The position numbers were made by a program, and so were the translations under genes. This document shows, in pieces, positions 50,515-54,883 of a DNA stretch of 54,883 nucleotides (its first letter is position 1; every line of letters begins with the position of its first letter). Under the pieces are notes generated by a model. It worked only from the letters and a program-made list of their open reading frames with translations. It had not been told where the DNA came from and searched no databases. Location of the stretch: NCBI GenBank assembly GCA_004322465.1, contig SCVO01000077.1, positions 1 through 54,883 on the forward strand, in the 5' to 3' direction. Source of the DNA: Candidatus Nitrosotenuis sp. (GTDB taxonomy: Archaea > Thermoproteota > Nitrososphaeria > Nitrososphaerales > Nitrosopumilaceae).

Positions 50515-50677
50515 ATTCAACACCTCCTTGTTACGGGATGTCATTTTGAAATATAACGATCGATTAACTTTGTTACTGAGCAAATGATTAGCAAGTTTTT
50601 TAAAGTCGCCAAATCAGGTTTTCAGTTTTATTTGTGTATAGGAGGTCAATCACAGATCATACGATAAAAATCAGTCA

Positions 50678-51028
50678 TTAGTTAGCGCTAAAGACGATTT
50701 CTTTTTTCATCGCCCACTTGATCAGCGGGGAGCTTGCAACTATTAGGTCGATTCCCTTTCTAGTTATGCGATATTCCACTTTGAATGGGGGAGTCTTCCC
50801 ATATCTGGTACTCGTTATCAAGCCATCACTTTCCAAGCTTTTCAAGGTAGATGAGAGGGTGGACGGCGAAATTCCGGCAAGAGACGCCAACAATTCGTTA
50901 AATCTCATTTTGCTGTTATTGCGCAATTCCCAGATCACCCCAAAATTCGATCGCTTACCCACAAAACTGCTCACCTTGCCAAGATACGGTCTAACATAGT
51001 CAGACTGTTCAGTAGAAAACACTTTCAT
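50678..51028 (-). CDS. HxlR-family winged-helix regulator
   Basis: 116 residues with the HxlR/MarR-like pattern FVGKRSNFGVIWELRNNSKMRFNELLASLAGISPSTLSSTLKSLESDGLITSTRYGKTPPFKVEYRITRKGIDLI. The GK-x-W-x-IL-like start of HxlR is changed to GKRSNFGVIWEL. Such proteins are dimeric DNA-binding regulators of stress or detoxification genes. The N-terminal 20 residues are an extra arm. No clear operator is seen nearby. It is downstream of gene 51068-51346 on the same strand. Confidence 0.82.
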   Translation of the reverse strand: MKVFSTEQSDYVRPYLGKVSSFVGKRSNFGVIWELRNNSKMRFNELLASLAGISPSTLSSTLKSLESDGLITSTRYGKTPPFKVEYRITRKGIDLIVASSPLIKWAMKKEIVFSAN

Positions 51029-51067
51029 GTCCTTGCCATGGATTGTCCTTATTTTTAAGAGTAGTCT

Positions 51068-51346
51068 TTAACCCCTTAGCACATTTAGGAAATCTTGGAC
51101 TTCTTTTTCGGATGTCATTTCTCCCAGTTCATTTTCCAAATCATCTATTATTTTACCATAAGAATTTTCATAAACGTCCTTCAGTGTGTTTTTTAGGTAT
51201 TCGGGATGGTCAAAACAGTCAGTGATTTTACAGTTATAGTCTCTTTCCAGTCTTGAAAGCACTGAGAAGTATTGCGGCCCGTTAATTCGCATCAGAACAA
51301 CTTCAATGGAAATTGCAACTAATGCTTTGAGATTATTGTCCGACAT
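51068..51346 (-). CDS. Hypothetical helical protein (92 aa)
   Basis: No recognised domain. The sequence is helical and acidic (IDDLENELGEMTSEKEVQDFLNVL) and has one pair of cysteines (YNCKITDCFDH). It resembles regulators' accessory proteins only in size. It lies upstream of the HxlR gene on the same strand, 40 bases apart, so a shared transcript is possible. Confidence 0.6.
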   Translation of the reverse strand: MSDNNLKALVAISIEVVLMRINGPQYFSVLSRLERDYNCKITDCFDHPEYLKNTLKDVYENSYGKIIDDLENELGEMTSEKEVQDFLNVLRG

Positions 51347-51478
51347 ACGCGTTTAACATAAAATCAGCATACAATAGATAGGAGTTGATCATTTAGCACA
51401 CACAACTTTACGCCTACGGGATATTTACATTTTCAAATGTTATTCAAATATTCAGAGTCAAAATCAGACAATCAATTG

Positions 51479-51498
51479 AACTTCGATACGTCGAAGTT
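51479..51498. promoter_or_regulatory. Palindromic operator, site 2
   Basis: AACTTCGATACGTCGAAGTT matches site 1 (47836-47855) at 17 of 20 positions, both outer arms being identical. It ends four bases before the TATA box of the RHH gene, the same spacing as at site 1. Confidence 0.75.
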
Positions 51499-51502
51499 TA
51501 CA

Positions 51503-51512
51503 TGTTAAATAA
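51503..51512 (+). promoter_or_regulatory. TATA box of the RHH gene
   Basis: TGTTAAATAA lies 26-35 bases upstream of ATG 51538, predicting a leader of only a few bases. Confidence 0.55.
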
Positions 51513-51537
51513 GTAAATTGCAGCAAAATTTTGGAAG

Positions 51538-51738
51538 ATGGTAAAAAAACGAATAACTATTACGCTTGATAAAGAATTTGATGAAAAAATCCGTCAGTTA
51601 CAAGTTGATTTTATTATGAAATCAAACAAAAGTTGGAGCTACTCATCGGTACTGAGCGTAGTTATTGGCGAGGGCCTGAGGGCTCTGAGCCACAAAACAA
51701 AGAGCGCAAAAGACGAAAAGCCATCAAAAAAACAGTGA
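51538..51738 (+). CDS. Ribbon-helix-helix (CopG/Arc-type) regulator
   Basis: 66 residues. KRITITLDKEFDEKIRQLQVDFIMKSNKSWSYSSVLSVVIGEGL has the RHH layout: a beta strand (RITITL) for DNA contact, helix A and helix B, with a Lys-rich tail. RHH dimers bind palindromic operators. The palindrome just upstream of its own TATA box suggests autorepression, and the same site precedes the receiver gene at 47799. The 3' end overlaps a possible small frame by four bases (GTGA). Confidence 0.82.
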   Translation: MVKKRITITLDKEFDEKIRQLQVDFIMKSNKSWSYSSVLSVVIGEGLRALSHKTKSAKDEKPSKKQ

Positions 51739-51818
51739 TTGAAAGCATGGCTCACGCAGGGATAAAAACACATCCGGCAGTCGTGATAGACGACAAGAAT
51801 GTCATCTACCTTTTTTGA
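51735..51818 (+). pseudogene. 27-aa frame coupled to RHH by GTGA overlap, perhaps decayed
   Basis: GTG 51735 overlaps the RHH stop (GTGA) and opens MIESMAHAGIKTHPAVVIDDKNVIYLF, ending at TGA. The same frame stays open after the stop for 47 codons (VSKDDTSATGTSRDSKSALE...) to TAG near 51961. This looks like one longer gene broken by an in-frame stop, or a short coupled peptide. No family is assigned; the KTHPAVVIDDKNVIY part only vaguely recalls thioredoxin-like or PAS strands. Confidence 0.35.
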
Positions 51819-52057
51819 GTATCAAAAGATGATACAAGTGCCACAGGAACCAGTCGGGACAGCAAAAGTGCTCTAGAACCAAATACTGCAAAATCCACTA
51901 GAGGTTACAAAAATGCGGAATCGGCGGATGATCTCAAAAGCGCAAAACAGGCCCTAAACTAGAATCATCAGAGCCTAGATGTCCACCTAGACACAAAAAA
52001 TGCATTAAAACACATGTGTGTTGCCAAGATATCTCATAGAACGATTGTTACGCAAAA
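51819..52057. other. Region with remnant frame, otherwise non-coding
   Basis: The first ~140 bases continue the frame of the preceding small ORF after its stop and have Ser/Lys/Ala-rich codons. The rest, to 52057, shows no ORF. It ends at the TATA-like box of the secreted protein at 52090. Confidence 0.4.
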
Positions 52058-52067
52058 TTTTTTAATT
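52058..52067 (+). promoter_or_regulatory. TATA box of the secreted protein at 52090
   Basis: TTTTTTAATT lies 23-32 bases upstream of TTG 52090 and supports a leaderless TTG start. Confidence 0.55.
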
Positions 52068-52089
52068 GCCGTTTTAGAGAATTTACGAA

Positions 52090-52446
52090 TTGAAGATAAT
52101 AGCAATAGCATCATTGGTCTTGTTTGCAATGCTTTTTTCTGCACCGTTTAGTCACGCATTTGCAGAATCTGTGCCTACAAAGATGGATGTAAAGTCAATC
52201 ATGACCACATACCAGTTAGCAATAGAAAAAGCCAGATCCGACTTCAAGGCGGCAATTGACAAATCACAGGCAGACGCAAAAAGCGCAATCTCAAAAGGAA
52301 TACCAACTGACAAGATCAACGCAGACTCCAAGACAGCGATCGACAAGGCAAGACTAGACTACAAGATTGCATTGAAAAAAGCCAAGACAGATTCAAGGAC
52401 CAGTCTAGACCAAATTAAAGCCGCAATCAATACCAAATCAAAGTAG
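52090..52446 (+). CDS. Secreted Lys/Ala-rich helical protein
   Basis: 118 residues from TTG 52090 with a signal peptide (MKIIAIASLVLFAMLFSAPFSHAFAE). The mature part has repeated helical units of about 20-22 residues (YQLAIEKARSDFKAAIDKSQADAKSAISKG, ADSKTAIDKARLDYKIALKKAKTDSRTSLDQIKAAI). It resembles the secreted coils at 4639 and 5454 in design. Its function may be structural at the cell surface. Confidence 0.75.
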   Translation: MKIIAIASLVLFAMLFSAPFSHAFAESVPTKMDVKSIMTTYQLAIEKARSDFKAAIDKSQADAKSAISKGIPTDKINADSKTAIDKARLDYKIALKKAKTDSRTSLDQIKAAINTKSK

Positions 52447-52503
52447 ACCCACTAACTGAAGGCTATTTTGCAGGATTTTTTCTCTCGGGTTTTAGGTCGG
52501 AGT

Positions 52504-54408
52504 TCATGAGATCTGATTTTTTATGTCGTCAAACGCAGCCTGAATTTCACTTACCGCGGCGCCGTCCTCAAGTGTACTGACATCGCCAATTTTTTCGTTG
52601 CTTGCAATTGCCCTCAGTAGCCTCCTCATTATTTTGCCGCTTCTTGTTTTTGGCAGCTTTGATACAAAATAGATTTGCTGAGGAGTCGCAATTGCCCCAA
52701 CGTCGGACCTTACCTTAGACATGACTTCATTTTGAAGCGTCTCCGAAACTTTGATTCCTTCCTTTAGCACCAAAAACGCAATTATTGCCTCGCCTTTAAT
52801 TTCGTGCGGAATTCCACACACTGCTGCCTCCGCCACCCCACGGTGCGACACGAGGCTGCTTTCAAGTTCGGCAGTGCCTATTCTGTGTCCTGCAATTTTC
52901 AGTATGTCGTCCGCGCGGCCAAGCAGCCAAAAGTATCCGTCGCCGTCTTTTATCGCATAATCCCCAGTGTAGTAAAAGCCGGAGTATTTTGACCAGTAAA
53001 CTGACTTGTACTTTTCGTCATCGCCCCACAAGGTCAAGAGCATTCCAGGCCATGGTTTTCTAATTACAAGGTACCCCTTTGTGTCAGGGAGTGTTTCCTT
53101 TCCAGCATCATCAACTACTGCGATATCAACTCCAGGTATGGGAAATGTTGCAGAGCCAGGCTTTAGCGGAATTGTTTCAAGGCCAGGCAGTGGGCTTAGC
53201 ATCATGCCACCAGTTTCGGTTTGCCACCAGGTATCAATTATCGGACACTTGTCTTTCCCTATTGTTCTAAAGTACCACTTCCACACCTCGGGATTTATTG
53301 GCTCGCCGACGGTTCCCAACAGTCGAAGCGAGGACAGGTCAAACGAATTTGGGATTGCGTCGCCGTATTTCATGAACATTCTGAGCGCCGTTGGCGTAGT
53401 GTAGAATATTGTGACTTTGTATCGTTGAAGAATGTCCCACATTCTGGACTGGGACGGATAGTCGGGTGCCCCCTCATACATCACCTGTGTTGCGCCACAT
53501 AGCAACGGGCCATATGCCACGTAGCTGTGTCCCGTGACCCATCCAATATCAGCAGTGCAGAAATACACGTCGGAGTCTTTTATGTCAAACGCCCACCTAA
53601 AGGTAGAATGAAGGTGGGTCAGATACCCCCCAGTGTCATGGAGTACTCCCTTCGGCTTGCCTGTCGTGCCAGACGTATACAGGATATACAGTGGGTGCGT
53701 GCTTTCCAGCGGTTCCGCGCCGCAGACATCAGGCGAGTCCCTTACAATGTCCTCCCAGAACAGATCCTTTTTGTTTTGCGATATTGGGATCTTTGTTCGC
53801 CTCAGCACAATTACATTTTGCACAAAATCGAGGTTTTCAATTGCGGCGTCAACCACCTCTTTTAGTTTTACAATTACTCCGCGCCGGTATCCGCCGTCTG
53901 CAGTTATGATTATTTTTGATTGCGAGTCTACGACCCTGTCGTGTACGGACGCTGCGCTAAAGCCTGAAAATATCACGGTGTGTATTGCGCCAATTCTGGC
54001 ACACGCAAGCATTGCCACCATTATCTCAGGCACCATCGGAAGGTAGATTGTGACCCTGTCGCCTTTTTCGACGCCAAGTGATTTTAGCCCGTTTGATACT
54101 TTTTGAACGTCAGAAAAGAGTTCCCCATATGTGATTGTGTGTCTTTCCTCGTTTTCGCCCTCCCACAGTATGGCAGGCTTGTCCTTTTGGTTTTGGTGAA
54201 TGTCAAGCGCGTTGTAGGAGGCGTTTATCTTGCCCCCAACAAACCAGCGGGCAAATGGAGGATTCCATTCCAGGGTTGTGTCCCACGCCTTAAACCACGA
54301 AAGGCGCTTTGCCTGACTTGCCCAAAACTCAACATAATCCTTTGATGCATCGGACCTGATTTTTGCATCGTTGTTTCCAAGACCAATGGAAAACTTTGCA
54401 GGTTCCAC
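52504..54408 (-). CDS. acs: AMP-forming acetyl-CoA synthetase-type enzyme
   Basis: 634 residues, full-length. The adenylation motifs are LYTSGTTGKPKGVLH (P-loop-like), DTWWQTETGG, YYTGDYAIKDGDGYFWLLGRADDILKIAGHRIGTAELES and the catalytic Lys in TRSGKIMRRLLR. It activates acetate or another short acid (propionate, 3-hydroxypropionate) with ATP and CoA, yielding AMP and PPi. In this lineage the substrate may relate to carbon assimilation, which is inference. ATG start; the 3' end is 58 bases from the secreted protein. Confidence 0.92.
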   Translation of the reverse strand: MEPAKFSIGLGNNDAKIRSDASKDYVEFWASQAKRLSWFKAWDTTLEWNPPFARWFVGGKINASYNALDIHQNQKDKPAILWEGENEERHTITYGELFSDVQKVSNGLKSLGVEKGDRVTIYLPMVPEIMVAMLACARIGAIHTVIFSGFSAASVHDRVVDSQSKIIITADGGYRRGVIVKLKEVVDAAIENLDFVQNVIVLRRTKIPISQNKKDLFWEDIVRDSPDVCGAEPLESTHPLYILYTSGTTGKPKGVLHDTGGYLTHLHSTFRWAFDIKDSDVYFCTADIGWVTGHSYVAYGPLLCGATQVMYEGAPDYPSQSRMWDILQRYKVTIFYTTPTALRMFMKYGDAIPNSFDLSSLRLLGTVGEPINPEVWKWYFRTIGKDKCPIIDTWWQTETGGMMLSPLPGLETIPLKPGSATFPIPGVDIAVVDDAGKETLPDTKGYLVIRKPWPGMLLTLWGDDEKYKSVYWSKYSGFYYTGDYAIKDGDGYFWLLGRADDILKIAGHRIGTAELESSLVSHRGVAEAAVCGIPHEIKGEAIIAFLVLKEGIKVSETLQNEVMSKVRSDVGAIATPQQIYFVSKLPKTRSGKIMRRLLRAIASNEKIGDVSTLEDGAAVSEIQAAFDDIKNQIS

Positions 54409-54471
54409 GATTCTGGTTTTACTTGGTTATTTGTAAACGTTAGAAATTAGAAAAAAAGAGCAGTGCCTTCT

Positions 54472-54883
54472 CTATGTTGCTTCCATGCTTGCAAACCAAT
54501 CAGTCCGGCTTTTGTCGGTGTTTGGTTTTGCAGGTGCGGTAGGATTATCAGCATTCTGACCTATTGGTGACCGCCAGGATTCCTCTCTATTCGATTCGGC
54601 CGGAGGGATACTGGCAGATGCGCCAAGGGGCTCTACCTGATGTTGTCCCGAAGCTTGGCTTACTTGCACGTTTATCTGATCAGGATTAGGTGCTTCGGCT
54701 TTTACTTCGTTTGTTTGGTAAGAAGGCGTTGTGTGAGCCTCGACTTGTTTGCCATTGTTGGTCACAAGGTATGAAACTGCAGATTGTTCTATTTGCTCTT
54801 TTTGGTTTATCTGTACTTGAGCCCCATCCAGTGACATGTCAGTCATTCTTCTTTGGATGTTGACAATCTCTGCCTTCTCATGA
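54472..54883 (-). CDS. Disordered C-terminal part of a gene cut by the right edge
   Basis: The track starts at ATG 54846, but the frame stays open to the window edge (EKAEIVNIQRRM before it), so this is a 3' fragment and the true start lies outside. The visible part begins with a charged helix (EKAEIVNIQRRM, possibly the end of a coiled coil). It continues as a low-complexity Gln/Asn/Pro/Ser tail (NNGKQVEAHTTPSYQTNEVKAEAPNPDQINVQV) ending DWFASMEAT. No family can be named. Confidence 0.65.
   Translation of the reverse strand, partial: HEKAEIVNIQRRMTDMSLDGAQVQINQKEQIEQSAVSYLVTNNGKQVEAHTTPSYQTNEVKAEAPNPDQINVQVSQASGQHQVEPLGASASIPPAESNREESWRSPIGQNADNPTAPAKPNTDKSRTDWFASMEAT

Noticed and set aside
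1-54883. CRISPR arrays, insertion sequences, rRNA genes
   Set aside because: No regularly spaced repeats, no transposase-like protein and no rRNA signature were seen; only one direct repeat pair (47247/49605) was found.

Overview
The window is archaeal and most likely from a Nitrososphaerota (Thaumarchaeota) genome of the Nitrosopumilales type. Supporting genes are a TFB factor, a Cdc48/VAT AAA ATPase, FEN-1 flap endonuclease, a tRNA-Ser with a short intron, futalosine-pathway menaquinone genes, an F420-type PPOX oxidoreductase, a cupredoxin, and many small thaumarchaeal-looking proteins. Base composition by eye is richer in GC than typical marine Nitrosopumilus, so a Nitrosotenuis-like relative is possible, but this is inference. 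A clear TATA-like box lies about 20-32 bases upstream of many start codons, which fits mostly leaderless mRNAs. This spacing lets several ORF starts be corrected, often to TTG, GTG or a shorter ATG.

Layout. 1-4.6 kb: a partial gene, a SIS sugar isomerase, a CBS protein, and a menaquinone group (MqnD-like, small membrane protein, MTH1187-type protein, MqnE radical SAM). 4.6-10.4 kb: two secreted coiled-coil proteins, a small zinc finger, three TPR proteins, a receiver, an Lrp regulator and a membrane J-protein. 10.5-18.3 kb: an HD-GNAT-like fusion, surface and membrane proteins, an MFS carrier, an SNF2 helicase and several tiny Cys-rich proteins. 18.3-25.9 kb: a PD-(D/E)XK-like protein, a seven-repeat secreted Ig/PKD protein, a cupredoxin, a SWIM protein and a winged-helix protein. 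26-29.3 kb: PIN protein, degenerate receiver and two oligopeptide-type ABC permeases. 29.3-32.6 kb: small proteins, a JAMM protease, a coiled-coil protein and an SRPBCC protein. 32.6-38.1 kb: a probable exopolysaccharide or cell-surface group (double CE4 deacetylase, 3D-domain protein, processive GT2 synthase). 38.2-46.7 kb: aldehyde dehydrogenase, patatin, TFB, Cdc48, surface protein, HNH-like protein, tRNA-Ser and FEN-1. 46.8-52.5 kb: an accessory-looking stretch with two paralogous receivers around a matrixin-like protease, a roadblock-like protein, an HxlR regulator and an RHH regulator. 52.5-54.9 kb: AMP-forming acyl-CoA synthetase and a gene cut by the right edge.

The most unusual signals are in the accessory stretch. 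A 20-bp palindrome (AACTTCGAT-N2-style) sits four bases upstream of the TATA box of both a receiver gene and the RHH gene 3.7 kb away, which suggests a small RHH-controlled regulon. In the same stretch a roughly 70-bp sequence occurs twice as a direct repeat around the receiver-matrixin-receiver segment. Its changes between copies fall largely in predicted loops or keep pairing, so it may be a structured RNA or a recombination scar. The exopolysaccharide group, the receiver whose phospho-acceptor Asp is Glu, and the WIK-type C-terminal modules shared by unrelated secreted proteins also deserve attention.
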